NCBI RefSeq assembly: GCF_030409805.1
Contig: NZ_JAUFQP010000013.1
Coordinates: forward strand, 62,001 to 126,000
Source: Algibacter miyuki
GTDB taxonomy: Bacteria; Bacteroidota; Bacteroidia; Flavobacteriales; Flavobacteriaceae
DNA length: 64,000 nucleotides
Reading direction: 5' to 3'
Part shown: positions 28,413-38,060 of the stretch, in pieces
How positions within the stretch are numbered: the stretch's first letter is position 1
Layout: each line of letters starts with the position of its first letter
Program-made: the position numbers and the translations under genes
The notes under the pieces: model-generated
Told to the model about the DNA's origin: nothing
Databases searched by the model: none
What the model saw: the letters and a program-made list of their open reading frames with translations, nothing else

Positions 28413-28529
28413 ATGAAAGTAAGAGCATCAGTTAAAAAGAGAAGTGCAGATTGCAAGATCGTGCGCAGAAAAGGTAGACTTTATGTGATAAACAAAAAGA
28501 ATCCTAGATTTAAACAAAGACAAGGGTAA
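28413..28529 (+). CDS. rpmJ: 50S ribosomal protein L36 (zinc-free form)
   Basis: 38 residues starting [19 protein letters not shown] and ending NPRFKQRQG. The zinc form has C-x2-C-x12-C-x4-H; here the first Cys is Ser, the third is Asn and the His is Phe, leaving one Cys at position 14. This cannot bind zinc and fits the C-minus L36 of Bacteroidetes. It needs no zinc, which removes one zinc sink. Ten nt after infA and 2 nt before rpsM. Confidence 0.97.
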   Translation: MKVRASVKKRSADCKIVRRKGRLYVINKKNPRFKQRQG

Positions 28530-28531
28530 TT

Positions 28532-28906
28532 ATGGCAAGAATTGCAGGTGTAGACATACCGAAAAACAAAAGAGGAGTAATTTCCTTAACTTATATCTAC
28601 GGAGTAGGTAGAAGTAGATCAAAAGAGATTTTAGCTGAAGCTAAGGTTGATGAAAGTATTAAAGTTCAAGATTGGAATGATGACCAAATAGCAGCCATTC
28701 GTGATGCTGTTGGAACATTTACAATCGAAGGTGAATTACGTTCTGAAACACAATTAAACATTAAGCGATTAATGGATATTGGATGTTACAGAGGTATTCG
28801 TCATAGATCTGGTCTTCCATTAAGAGGACAACGTACTAAGAACAACTCTAGAACCAGAAAAGGTAGAAGAAAAACTGTTGCTAACAAGAAAAAGGCAACT
28901 AAATAA
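28532..28906 (+). CDS. rpsM: 30S ribosomal protein S13
   Basis: 124 residues. Head protein that contacts P-site tRNA and bridges to L5. [20 protein letters not shown], the H2TH-like core, and the basic tail [20 protein letters not shown] are standard. Followed by an unusually long 99-nt gap before rpsK; just after the stop is a sequence repeated after rpsD (see findings). Confidence 0.99.
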   Translation: MARIAGVDIPKNKRGVISLTYIYGVGRSRSKEILAEAKVDESIKVQDWNDDQIAAIRDAVGTFTIEGELRSETQLNIKRLMDIGCYRGIRHRSGLPLRGQRTKNNSRTRKGRRKTVANKKKATK

Positions 28907-29005
28907 TAATTAGTCTTTGGTATTTAGACGTTGGAAGGAATCTGTTTGAAATTATAATAGTTTAGGATTCTAGCGACTATCACTAAAACTAAAAGCTAAA
29001 AGAAA

Positions 29006-29389
29006 ATGGCAAAAACAAGCACAAAAAAACGTAAAGTTATTGTTGATGCAGTTGGAGAAGCTCACGTTACAGCTTCTTTCAATAACATCATTATTTCACT
29101 TACCAACAAAAAAGGAGACGTAATTTCTTGGTCTTCTGCTGGTAAAATGGGATTTAGAGGTTCTAAGAAAAACACACCTTATGCAGCTCAATTAGCTGCT
29201 GAAGATGCTGCGGGAGTAGCAACTGAAGCTGGCTTAAAGAAAGTAAAGGTTTATGTTAAGGGCCCAGGAAATGGTAGAGAATCTGCTATTCGTTCTATCC
29301 ACAATGCAGGTATCGAAGTAACAGAAATTATCGATGTTACACCTTTACCACATAATGGATGTCGTCCTCCTAAAAGAAGAAGAGTTTAA
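29006..29389 (+). CDS. rpsK: 30S ribosomal protein S11
   Basis: 127 residues. Platform protein near the anti-Shine-Dalgarno end of 16S r[40 protein letters not shown] and the ending [13 protein letters not shown] are diagnostic. The gene is followed by a strong terminator (29433-29470), so it is the last gene of its transcription unit, with possible read-through to rpsD. Confidence 0.99.
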   Translation: MAKTSTKKRKVIVDAVGEAHVTASFNNIIISLTNKKGDVISWSSAGKMGFRGSKKNTPYAAQLAAEDAAGVATEAGLKKVKVYVKGPGNGRESAIRSIHNAGIEVTEIIDVTPLPHNGCRPPKRRRV

Positions 29390-29432
29390 TCACGTTTTAA
29401 ATAGCGTGCTTTAGATTAAGCAAATAGAAAAA

Positions 29433-29470
29433 ATTAATATCACCTCGTATGTAGGTGGTATTAATTTTTT
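29433..29470 (+). terminator. Strong Rho-independent terminator between rpsK and rpsD
   Basis: ATTAATATCACCT (29433-29445) pairs with AGGTGGTATTAAT (29453-29465) over 13 bp with a single T-G pair and a 7-nt loop, then a run of six T (29465-29470). It lies inside the supposed alpha operon and is directly followed by a promoter -7 element. Confidence 0.85.
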
Positions 29471-29473
29471 GTG

Positions 29474-29481
29474 TAAATTTG
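29474..29481 (+). promoter_or_regulatory. -7 element of a promoter for rpsD-rpoA-rplQ
   Basis: TAAATTTG, exact match to TAnnTTTG, followed by GCAA. The -33 region coincides with the 3' arm of the terminator stem; no TTG there, only TG (29450-29451) at 22-nt spacing. The expected start near 29488 leaves a leader of about 95 nt before rpsD. Confidence 0.65.
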
Positions 29482-29581
29482 CAAACTGAAATTATTAACA
29501 AGTATCAATAAAAGAGATCAACGATTATCGAAGGATAAGATTAAGACCTTAATTCATAATCACTCTTAAAATCAATTTATT

Positions 29582-30187
29582 ATGGCAAGATATACTGGTC
29601 CTAAAACCAAAATAGCTCGTAAATTTGGCGAGGCAATTTTCGGAGAAGATAAATCTTTTGAAAAAAGAAATTATCCTCCTGGACAACACGGAAACGCTAG
29701 ACGTCGTGGAAAAAAATCTGAATATGCAATCCAATTAATGGAAAAGCAAAAGGCAAAATATACTTATGGTATATTAGAACGTCAATTTAGAGGTTTATTT
29801 AAGAAAGCAAGAGCTGCTCAAGGTATTACAGGTGAAGTTTTATTACAACTTTGTGAGTCTAGATTAGACAACGTGGTATTTAGAATGGGAATTGCTCCAA
29901 CAAGAAGTGCTGCTAGACAATTAGTATCTCACAGACACATTACAGTTAATGGTGAATTGGTAAACATACCTTCTTACTCATTAAAAGCTGGAGATGTTGT
30001 TGCTGTTAGAGAAAAATCTAAATCACTTGAAACGATCGATAGATCACTTTCAAACTCAAGTCAAGTATTCGAATGGATTACTTGGAATACGGCTACTATG
30101 CAAGGTACTTACGTTTCTGTTCCTGCTAGAATCCAAATTCCAGAAAACATCAATGAGCAATTCATCGTCGAATTATACTCTAAATAA
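29582..30187 (+). CDS. rpsD: 30S ribosomal protein S4
   Basis: 201 residues. Primary assembly protein; in enteric bacteria it also represses the alpha operon and acts as an antitermination factor. [39 protein letters not shown] and the S4 RNA-binding domain ([20 protein letters not shown]) are clear. There is no N-terminal Cys cluster, so this is the zinc-free form. It heads a separate unit with rpoA and rplQ according to the upstream terminator and promoter. Confidence 0.99.
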   Translation: MARYTGPKTKIARKFGEAIFGEDKSFEKRNYPPGQHGNARRRGKKSEYAIQLMEKQKAKYTYGILERQFRGLFKKARAAQGITGEVLLQLCESRLDNVVFRMGIAPTRSAARQLVSHRHITVNGELVNIPSYSLKAGDVVAVREKSKSLETIDRSLSNSSQVFEWITWNTATMQGTYVSVPARIQIPENINEQFIVELYSK

Positions 30188-30232
30188 TAATTAACATATT
30201 GGTATTTAGCCAAAGGATTTATTAGTCTTCTT

Positions 30233-30283
30233 CATACTTTTAAATCGCGCAACTAAATAACAATTAAAACGAAGAAAAGTATG
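30233..30283 (+). promoter_or_regulatory. Inverted repeat that could sequester the rpoA start codon
   Basis: CATACTTTT (30233-30241) is complementary over 9 bp to AAAAGTATG (30275-30283), whose last three bases are the rpoA ATG. The loop is 33 nt. Folding would hide the start, a possible translational control of rpoA. Confidence 0.35.
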
Positions 30284-31273
30284 GCAGTATTTAATTTTCA
30301 AAAACCTGACAAAGTAATCATGATTGATTCTACTGATTTCGAAGGTAAATTCGAATTCAGACCATTAGAACCAGGTTACGGTCTAACAGTTGGTAATGCA
30401 TTAAGAAGAGTTTTATTATCCTCTTTAGAAGGTTTTGCTATCACATCTGTTAGAATAGAAGGTGTAGATCACGAGTTTTCTGCAATTGCAGGAGTAGTGG
30501 AAGATGTTACAGAAATCATCTTAAACTTAAAACAAGCTCGTTTTAAAAGACAAATTGAGGATATTGATAACGAGTCTATCTCAATATCAATCTCTGGTCA
30601 AGATAAAATTACAGCTGGTGATTTCCAAAAGTTTATCTCTGGTTTCCAAGTATTAAATACAGAATTAGTTATCTGTAACTTAGATCCAAAAGTGAATTTC
30701 AATATGGAAATTACAATTGAAAAAGGTAGAGGATATGTTCCTGCTGAAGAAAATAAAAAAGCTTCTGCACCAATTGGAACTATTTTTACGGATTCAATTT
30801 ATACACCTATTAAAAACGTTAAGTATAGTATTGAAAACTATCGTGTTGAACAAAAGACTGATTACGAAAAATTAGTTTTTGAAATCATTACTGATGGATC
30901 AATTACTCCACAAGACGCTTTAACGGAAGGCGCTAAAACATTAATTCACCACTTCATGTTATTCTCTGATGAGCGTATCACATTAGAAGCTGATGAAATA
31001 GCACAAACTGAAACTTATGATGAAGAATCTCTTCACATGCGTCAGTTACTTAAAACGAAGTTAATCGATATGGATTTATCGGTACGTGCTCTTAATTGTT
31101 TAAAAGCTGCTGAAGTTGATACTTTAGGAGACTTAGTATCTTTCAATAAAAATGATTTAATGAAATTCAGAAACTTCGGTAAGAAGTCTTTAACTGAGCT
31201 TGAAGAGCTTGTAAATGTTAAAGGTTTAAACTTCGGAATGGACTTAAGCAAATACAAATTAGATAAAGATTAA
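30281..31273 (+). CDS. rpoA: DNA-directed RNA polymerase subunit alpha
   Basis: 330 residues. Dimer scaffold of RNA polymerase. The N-terminal domain shows [20 protein letters not shown] and the dimerisation helices; a linker follows near residue 235, then the C-terminal domain with [16 protein letters not shown] and [13 protein letters not shown] that contacts UP elements and activators. Normal length. The 93-nt gap after rpsD contains a repeat element and an inverted repeat covering the ATG. Confidence 0.99.
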   Translation: MAVFNFQKPDKVIMIDSTDFEGKFEFRPLEPGYGLTVGNALRRVLLSSLEGFAITSVRIEGVDHEFSAIAGVVEDVTEIILNLKQARFKRQIEDIDNESISISISGQDKITAGDFQKFISGFQVLNTELVICNLDPKVNFNMEITIEKGRGYVPAEENKKASAPIGTIFTDSIYTPIKNVKYSIENYRVEQKTDYEKLVFEIITDGSITPQDALTEGAKTLIHHFMLFSDERITLEADEIAQTETYDEESLHMRQLLKTKLIDMDLSVRALNCLKAAEVDTLGDLVSFNKNDLMKFRNFGKKSLTELEELVNVKGLNFGMDLSKYKLDKD

Positions 31274-31284
31274 TTAATCATATT

Positions 31285-31313
31285 TTGCTCCTCGATGTCG
31301 AGTTTAGTAGCAA
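31285..31313 (+). other. Bipartite hairpin in the rpoA-rplQ spacer
   Basis: Outer arms TTGCT (31285-31289) and AGCAA (31309-31313) enclose CTCGA-TG-TCGAG (31291-31302). No T-run. It sits 18 nt above the rplQ ATG and may modulate rplQ translation. Confidence 0.35.
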
Positions 31314-31331
31314 GATGATAACACAAATGTC

Positions 31332-31805
31332 ATGAGACACGGAAAAAAAATAAACCACTTAGGTAGAAAAACTGCCCACAGAAAATCAATGTTAGCTAAT
31401 ATGGCTTGTTCTTTAATAGAGCACAAACGTATTAACACAACAGTTGCAAAAGCAAAAGCTTTAAAACAATTTGTTGAGCCAATGATTACTAAGTCTAAAG
31501 AAGATACAACACATAACAGACGTATTGTGATGGCTCGTTTAAGACAAAAGGAAGCTGTAGCAGAATTATTCAGAGATGTGGCTGCTAAAATCGCAGACAG
31601 ACCAGGTGGATATACAAGAATTATAAAACTTGGAAATCGTTTAGGTGATAACGCGGATATGGCAATGATTGAACTTGTTGATTACAACGAGATCTACAAT
31701 GCTGATAAAGCGAAGAAGAAAACAACAAGAAGAAGTAGAAGAGGTGGTTCTAAGCCAGAAGCTACTGCTCCTGTTGAAACTAAAGCTTCAAACGAAGAGG
31801 AATAA
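31332..31805 (+). CDS. rplQ: 50S ribosomal protein L17
   Basis: 157 residues, about 30 longer than the enterobacterial protein. The core [20 protein letters not shown] and [19 protein letters not shown] is standard; the extra C-terminal tail is first basic ([14 protein letters not shown]) and then acidic (SNEEE), a low-complexity extension seen in Bacteroidetes. Last gene of the ribosomal cluster, ended by a strong terminator. Confidence 0.98.
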   Translation: MRHGKKINHLGRKTAHRKSMLANMACSLIEHKRINTTVAKAKALKQFVEPMITKSKEDTTHNRRIVMARLRQKEAVAELFRDVAAKIADRPGGYTRIIKLGNRLGDNADMAMIELVDYNEIYNADKAKKKTTRRSRRGGSKPEATAPVETKASNEEE

Positions 31806-31828
31806 ATGTTAATAAGCATTTAAAATAT

Positions 31829-31862
31829 AAAGGATAAACTATTTTAGTTTATCCTTTTTTTT
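31829..31862 (+). terminator. Terminator ending the ribosomal cluster
   Basis: AAAGGATAAACTA (31829-31841) and TAGTTTATCCTTT (31845-31857) form a perfect 13-bp stem with a 3-nt loop; T continues to 31862. Confidence 0.93.
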
Positions 31863-31977
31863 GTGCAATTTTGTAAAACTTTTTTCGGGAATGGGTTGGC
31901 TTGTTTAAAAGCAAGACGATTAAACGAAATTTGAGAGGTCATATTTCAGAAACATTTCTAAAAATATATTCTTATAC

Positions 31978-33084
31978 ATGAAATATCAAAAAAGACAAAA
32001 AGCCATTATTCTGTTAGCAGATGGCACTATTTTTTACGGTAAAGCAGTTGGTAACAAGCAAGGTACTGCCTTCGGGGAGGTTTGTTTCAATACAGGAATG
32101 ACAGGGTATCAGGAAATTTTTACCGATCCATCGTATTACGGTCAGTTAATGGTCGCAACCAACGCTCACATTGGAAACTACGGTACAAATGCAGAAGAGG
32201 TAGAATCAGATTCTATTAAAATTGCAGGGTTAATTGTAAAAAACTTTAGTTACGAGTATTCAAGAGTAGACTCAGAAGGGTCTTTATTAGATTTTTTAGA
32301 TAAAAATAATCTATTAGCTATTTCGGATGTTGATACAAGAGCTTTAGTAAGCTATATTCGTGATAATGGAGCTATGAATGCTGTTATTTCAACCGATGTT
32401 GATAATGTTGAAGGTTTGAAAAAACAATTGGCAGAACAACCAAAGATGGAAGGTTTAGAATTAGCATCAAAAGTGTCAACTAAAGAACCTTATTTCTATG
32501 GTGATGAAAACGCAACGTATAAAGTAGCCGCTTTGGACATTGGGATTAAAAAGAATATCCTTCGTAACATTGCAAAAAGAGATGTTTACATCAAAGTATT
32601 TCCTTATAATGCTAAGTTTGAAGATTTAGAAGCTTTTAACCCTGATGGTTATTTTCTTTCTAATGGTCCTGGAGATCCAGAACCTTTAGTTGAAGCACAA
32701 GAAGTTGCTAGAGAAATTATAAAAAGAGACTTACCATTGTTCGGTATTTGTTTAGGCCATCAAGTAATTGCTTTGGCCAACGGCGTGTCAACCTATAAAA
32801 TGCATAACGGGCATCGTGGTATTAATCATCCTGTAAAAAATATAAAAACAGGAAAAGGGGAAGTAACATCTCAAAATCATGGTTTTGCTGTGAACAGGGA
32901 AGAGGCTGAAGCTAATACAGATTTAGAAATTACACACGTGCACTTAAATGATAATACAGTAGCTGGTTTAGCTATGAAAAGTAAAAACTGTTTCTCGGTA
33001 CAATATCACCCGGAAGCCAGTCCTGGACCACACGATTCAGACTATCTTTTCGATCAGTTTATAGAAAATATTAAAAACAAGTAA
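31978..33084 (+). CDS. carA: Carbamoyl-phosphate synthase small subunit
   Basis: 368 residues. Glutaminase subunit that feeds ammonia to CarB for carbamoyl phosphate, used for arginine and pyrimidines. N-terminal domain with GEVCFNTGMTGYQEIFTDPS; C-terminal class I amidotransferase with nucleophile Cys in FGICLGHQVIALANG and His/Glu in VQYHPEASPGP. carB is not in the window. Monocistronic: the ribosomal terminator lies before it and its own terminator after. It sits upstream of two guanidino hydrolases and argS, all linked to arginine or citrulline. Confidence 0.98.
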   Translation: MKYQKRQKAIILLADGTIFYGKAVGNKQGTAFGEVCFNTGMTGYQEIFTDPSYYGQLMVATNAHIGNYGTNAEEVESDSIKIAGLIVKNFSYEYSRVDSEGSLLDFLDKNNLLAISDVDTRALVSYIRDNGAMNAVISTDVDNVEGLKKQLAEQPKMEGLELASKVSTKEPYFYGDENATYKVAALDIGIKKNILRNIAKRDVYIKVFPYNAKFEDLEAFNPDGYFLSNGPGDPEPLVEAQEVAREIIKRDLPLFGICLGHQVIALANGVSTYKMHNGHRGINHPVKNIKTGKGEVTSQNHGFAVNREEAEANTDLEITHVHLNDNTVAGLAMKSKNCFSVQYHPEASPGPHDSDYLFDQFIENIKNK

Positions 33085-33092
33085 ATAGTATT

Positions 33093-33130
33093 AACCTCAA
33101 AGAATCTATCGATTTTTTGAGGTTTTCTTT
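33093..33130 (+). terminator. Terminator after carA
   Basis: AACCTCAAA (33093-33101) pairs with TTTGAGGTT (33116-33124), 9 bp, followed by a T-rich tract interrupted by one C. Confidence 0.75.
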
Positions 33131-33200
33131 TACTAAAACGTTGTAGAGCTGTTTTTAGATAATTATTTAGAAACATCTAAAAATTTACAAGATTTAACCG

Positions 33201-33208
33201 TAAATTTG
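33201..33208 (+). promoter_or_regulatory. -7 element upstream of eno
   Basis: TAAATTTG matches TAnnTTTG, 30 nt above the eno ATG. No TTG at the ideal distance upstream. Confidence 0.55.
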
Positions 33209-33226
33209 AATTAATTAATTGATTAA

Positions 33227-34531
<1,305 letters not shown>

Positions 34532-34552
34532 ACTATATTTAAGTTTATATCT

Positions 34553-34585
34553 AAAAAGCGATTATTTTTTAATAATCGCTTTTTT
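34553..34585 (+). terminator. Terminator after eno
   Basis: AAAAAGCGATTATT (34553-34566) and AATAATCGCTTTTT (34571-34584) form a perfect 14-bp stem with loop TTTT; T continues to 34585. Confidence 0.93.
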
Positions 34586-34704
34586 ATTTCCTATCCATGT
34601 TAATAATTCTTAAAATCCTCTAAATCGTTTGCGTTATTCTAAAAGATATAAATAGATATTTCGTAAATTAGCGGAACTTAAAACTAAAATCTTTTATAAA
34701 AACT

Positions 34705-35991
34705 ATGTCAGATAAAGCTATACTAGAAATAAACGGCGAAAAACATGAATTTCCGCTTGTAACCGGAACAGAGAATGAAGTGGCGATCGATATCAAAACG
34801 CTTAGAAGCGTTACTAAGGGTGTAACAACCATCGATCCGGGATTTAAGAATACAGGATCGTGTGAAAGTGCTATTACATTTTTAGATGGTGAAAAAGGTA
34901 TTTTAAGTTACAGAGGATATTCAATTGAAGAATTAGCCGAAAAAGCAGACTTCTTAGAAGTAGCTTTTCTTTTAATTTTTGGAGAACTTCCAAACAAAGA
35001 ACAACTTGATAGATTTCATAATGATATCAAGAAAAATTCTATTGTAGACGAAGACGTTAAGAAAATATTAGACGCTTTTCCTAAAGCAGCGCACCCAATG
35101 GGGGTTTTATCTTCACTAACAAGTGCATTAACAGCATTCAATCCAGAATCAGTTAATGTAGATTCAGAAGAAGATATGTACAATACGGTAGTTCGTATTT
35201 TAGGTAAATTCCCTGTGTTAGTAGCATGGACTATGCGTAAAAAGAGTGGCTTACCACTAGATTACGGAGATAAAAACTTAGGTTATGTTGAAAACATCTT
35301 AAAAATGATGTTTAAAGTGCCTAATGAAGATTATACACAAAGTCAAATTTTAGTAAATGCTTTAGATAAATTATTAATCTTGCATGCCGATCACGAGCAA
35401 AACTGTTCTACATCTACAGTTAGAATTGTAGGATCGTCCCACGCAGGTTTATTTGCATCTATTTCTGCTGGTATTTCTGCCCTTTGGGGACCACTTCACG
35501 GTGGTGCAAACCAAGCGGTTTTAGAAATGTTAGAAGCTATTAAAGCAGATGGTGGAGATACTAAGAAATACATGGCTAAAGCTAAAGATAAAGAAGATCC
35601 TTTTAGATTAATGGGCTTCGGACATCGTGTTTATAAAAACTTCGACCCACGAGCAAAAATTATTAAAGTAGCTGCCGATGAAGTTTTAGGCGATTTAGGT
35701 GTTAAAGATCCAATCTTAGATATTGCTAAAGGTTTAGAGCGTGAAGCATTAGAAGATTCTTACTTTGTTGATAGAAAATTATATCCAAACGTAGATTTCT
35801 ACTCTGGAATTATCTACAGAGGGATGGGAATTCCAACAGATATGTTTACGGTAATGTTTGCCTTAGGACGTTTACCAGGATGGATCGCTCAATGGCGTGA
35901 AATGCGCTTAAAGAAAGAGCCTATTGGACGCCCAAGACAATTATACGTAGGAGAAACTAAACGTGCTTTCGTGCCTTTAGAAAAGAGATAA
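34705..35991 (+). CDS. gltA: Citrate synthase (type I/II hexameric-like)
   Basis: 428 residues. Condenses acetyl-CoA and oxaloacetate at entry to the TCA cycle. The catalytic His/His/Asp set is visible: HADHEQNCSTSTVR, WGPLHGGANQAV and GFGHRVYKNFDPRA. The N-terminal beta domain (ILEINGEKHEFPLVTGTENE) resembles the longer gram-negative enzymes inhibited by NADH. Monocistronic with a strong terminator. Citrate synthase paralogues such as methylcitrate synthase share these motifs, but this length and N-terminal domain favour the housekeeping enzyme. Confidence 0.96.
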   Translation: MSDKAILEINGEKHEFPLVTGTENEVAIDIKTLRSVTKGVTTIDPGFKNTGSCESAITFLDGEKGILSYRGYSIEELAEKADFLEVAFLLIFGELPNKEQLDRFHNDIKKNSIVDEDVKKILDAFPKAAHPMGVLSSLTSALTAFNPESVNVDSEEDMYNTVVRILGKFPVLVAWTMRKKSGLPLDYGDKNLGYVENILKMMFKVPNEDYTQSQILVNALDKLLILHADHEQNCSTSTVRIVGSSHAGLFASISAGISALWGPLHGGANQAVLEMLEAIKADGGDTKKYMAKAKDKEDPFRLMGFGHRVYKNFDPRAKIIKVAADEVLGDLGVKDPILDIAKGLEREALEDSYFVDRKLYPNVDFYSGIIYRGMGIPTDMFTVMFALGRLPGWIAQWREMRLKKEPIGRPRQLYVGETKRAFVPLEKR

Positions 35992-36010
35992 TCACTTCTA
36001 GGTTAAAATA

Positions 36011-36048
36011 AAAAAAGCTTCATAACTTAATTGTTATGGAGCTTTTTT
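36011..36048 (+). terminator. Terminator after citrate synthase gene
   Basis: 36011-36026 and 36033-36048 form a 16-bp stem with one T-G pair and loop TTAATT, ending in six T. An ATG at 36036 inside the 3' arm is an unlikely start for the next gene. Confidence 0.93.
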
Positions 36049-36059
36049 ATATTTACGGC

Positions 36060-36974
36060 ATGATACAACTAAATGTTAAGGACGAAACTTCAAGGCTTCG
36101 TGCCGTTATTTTGGGTACTGCAGAATGTAATGGACCAGTTCCGAAGGTCGAAGATTGTTACGATCCTAAAAGTATTGAACATGTTTTAGCAGGCACTTAT
36201 CCGAAGGAAATCGATATGATTTCCGAACTAGAAGAAGTGGCTCAGGTGTTTAAAAAATATGGCGTTCGGGTGTATCGACCGGAGGTTATAAAAAATTGCA
36301 ACCAAATCTTTTCAAGAGACATTGCTTTTGTTATTGAAGATAAAATTATTCGTGCCAATATCCTGCCTAATAGGGATGAAGAGGTCGAGGCCATTCAATA
36401 CATTTGCGATCAAATTGATATCGAAAAAAGAATTATACTTCCAGAAGATTGCCACGTAGAAGGTGGCGATGTCATGCCTTGGGGCGATTATATTTTTATT
36501 GGAACTTATTCGGGAGACGATTACCCGGAACTCATTACAGCTCGTACAAACATGGATGCTGTTATTGCTATTCAAGAATTATTTCCTGAGAAAACTGTAA
36601 AATCTTTCGAACTTCGAAAATCTAATACTAATGCAAAAGATAATGCATTGCATTTGGATTGCTGTTTTCAACCTATCGGAAAAGGGAAAGCTATCATTCA
36701 TAAAAATGGATTTTTAGTTGAAAAAGAATACCAATGGTTGATAGATTTCTTCGGAAAAGACAATGTATTCGAAATTTCAAAAGATGAAATGTATCAAATG
36801 AATAGTAATGTATTTTCAATTTCAGAAGATGTTATTATTTCAGAAAAGAGCTTCACACGTTTAAATACTTGGCTTAGAGGTGAAGGTTTCACGGTAGAAG
36901 AAGTTGGGTATGCCGAAATTAGTAAACAAGAAGGATTGTTGCGCTGTACCACAATGCCTTTAATTCGCGACTAA
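36060..36974 (+). CDS. DDAH/arginine-deiminase-like guanidino-group hydrolase
   Basis: 304 residues from ATG 36060; a longer frame from 36036 starts inside the terminator stem and is rejected. The pentein fold of the guanidine-modifying superfamily is indicated by FSRDIAFVI (Arg86-Asp87), HVEGGDVM (His132, Glu134, Asp137), LHLDCCF (His198, Asp200) and a C-terminal nucleophile Cys296 in LLRCTTMPL. Known members hydrolyse dimethylarginine or arginine to citrulline, or transfer amidino groups. The substrate is not fixed by these motifs. A second pentein enzyme, CtlX, lies 150 nt downstream, so the pair may act together on citrulline or methylated arginine. Confidence 0.85.
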   Translation: MIQLNVKDETSRLRAVILGTAECNGPVPKVEDCYDPKSIEHVLAGTYPKEIDMISELEEVAQVFKKYGVRVYRPEVIKNCNQIFSRDIAFVIEDKIIRANILPNRDEEVEAIQYICDQIDIEKRIILPEDCHVEGGDVMPWGDYIFIGTYSGDDYPELITARTNMDAVIAIQELFPEKTVKSFELRKSNTNAKDNALHLDCCFQPIGKGKAIIHKNGFLVEKEYQWLIDFFGKDNVFEISKDEMYQMNSNVFSISEDVIISEKSFTRLNTWLRGEGFTVEEVGYAEISKQEGLLRCTTMPLIRD

Positions 36975-37097
36975 GTTTTAACTGTTTTCTTGAAAAAATT
37001 TCGGAGGTAAATTTCTAGTGAAAGAGTAAATAATTTCGTTTTTATCGCTGAAAGTGGCCTCAGTAAAACAAACTTATTTTTATCTCTTAAATAGTTC

Positions 37098-37105
37098 TAT
37101 TTTTG
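37098..37105 (+). promoter_or_regulatory. -7 element upstream of ctlX
   Basis: TATTTTTG matches TAnnTTTG, followed by GCAG, 19 nt above the ATG at 37125. No clear -33 TTG. Confidence 0.55.
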
Positions 37106-37124
37106 CAGTTCAATATTTATTATT

Positions 37125-38060
37125 ATGCAGCAAACTACAAATACCATTTTGATGATTCGTCCGGTAAATTTCCGAATGAATGAACAAACAGCAATCAATA
37201 ATTATTATCAAAAAGATTTGGAAAATGTGTTACCACAAACGGTAAACGCAAAAGCTCAAAAGGAATTTGATAGTTATGTTGAAAAGTTGAGAGCCATTGG
37301 AGTAAATGTAATTGTTGTTAATGATACGGAAGATACAGATACGCCAGATTCTATTTTCCCGAATAACTGGGTGTCCTTTCATGAAAATGGAAATGTGGGG
37401 GTATATCCTATGTTTGCCGAAAATCGTCGTGTAGAACGCCGAGAAGATATTCTAGAAACTTTAGAAGAGAAAGGATTTGTTATCAATAATGTGATTGATT
37501 ATACAAGTGCCGAGGAAGAAGAAATTTTCTTAGAAGGTACCGGAAGTGTTGTGTTAGATCGCACAAATAGAAAAGCATATTGTGCTTTATCACCGCGCGC
37601 AGACGAGGAATTATTTATTGAATTTTGTGAAGATTTTGAGTTCTTTCCTATTGTTTTTAGTGCCAATCAAACGGTTGATGGTAAACGAAAAGCCATATAT
37701 CATACAAACGTGATGATGTGCATTGGAGAAACCTTTGCGGTAATTTGTTTGAGTAGTGTTGATGATAAAAAGGAGCGAAAAAACATCCTTAAACATTTAA
37801 AAGATGACGGAAAAACCATAATCGATATTACCGAAGCTCAGGTTAATAATTTTGCAGGTAACATGTTGCAGGTAAAAGGCGCTAATAATGAACCTTATTT
37901 AATTATGAGTCAAGCAGCTTTTGATTGCTTAACAAAGCAGCAAATAAATACATTAGAGCAACATACAAAAATAGTTTCAAGCTCATTAAGCACTATTGAA
38001 CTTTGCGGTGGTGGAAGCGCACGTTGTATGATGGCCGAAGTATTTTTACCTAAACAGTAG
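37125..38060 (+). CDS. ctlX: Citrulline-utilisation hydrolase CtlX-like, pentein family
   Basis: 311 residues. Starts QTTNTILMIRPVNFRMN, the signature of the CtlX-type branch of the arginine deiminase/DDAH superfamily. Candidate active-site residues: Asp75 in DSIFPNNW, Glu137 in FLEGTGS, His193 in YHTNVMM and Cys301 in GGGSARCMMAEV. CtlX is known from Francisella as needed to use citrulline. Here it has its own -7 element. Its stop overlaps the convergent histidine kinase gene by 11 nt. Function in arginine or citrulline turnover is likely; the exact reaction is inferred from family. Confidence 0.85.
   Translation: MQQTTNTILMIRPVNFRMNEQTAINNYYQKDLENVLPQTVNAKAQKEFDSYVEKLRAIGVNVIVVNDTEDTDTPDSIFPNNWVSFHENGNVGVYPMFAENRRVERREDILETLEEKGFVINNVIDYTSAEEEEIFLEGTGSVVLDRTNRKAYCALSPRADEELFIEFCEDFEFFPIVFSANQTVDGKRKAIYHTNVMMCIGETFAVICLSSVDDKKERKNILKHLKDDGKTIIDITEAQVNNFAGNMLQVKGANNEPYLIMSQAAFDCLTKQQINTLEQHTKIVSSSLSTIELCGGGSARCMMAEVFLPKQ

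Noticed and set aside
36036..36059. Upstream ATG extending the DDAH-like gene by eight codons
   Set aside because: It lies inside the 3' arm of the gltA terminator stem; the ATG at 36060 matches the start of homology.
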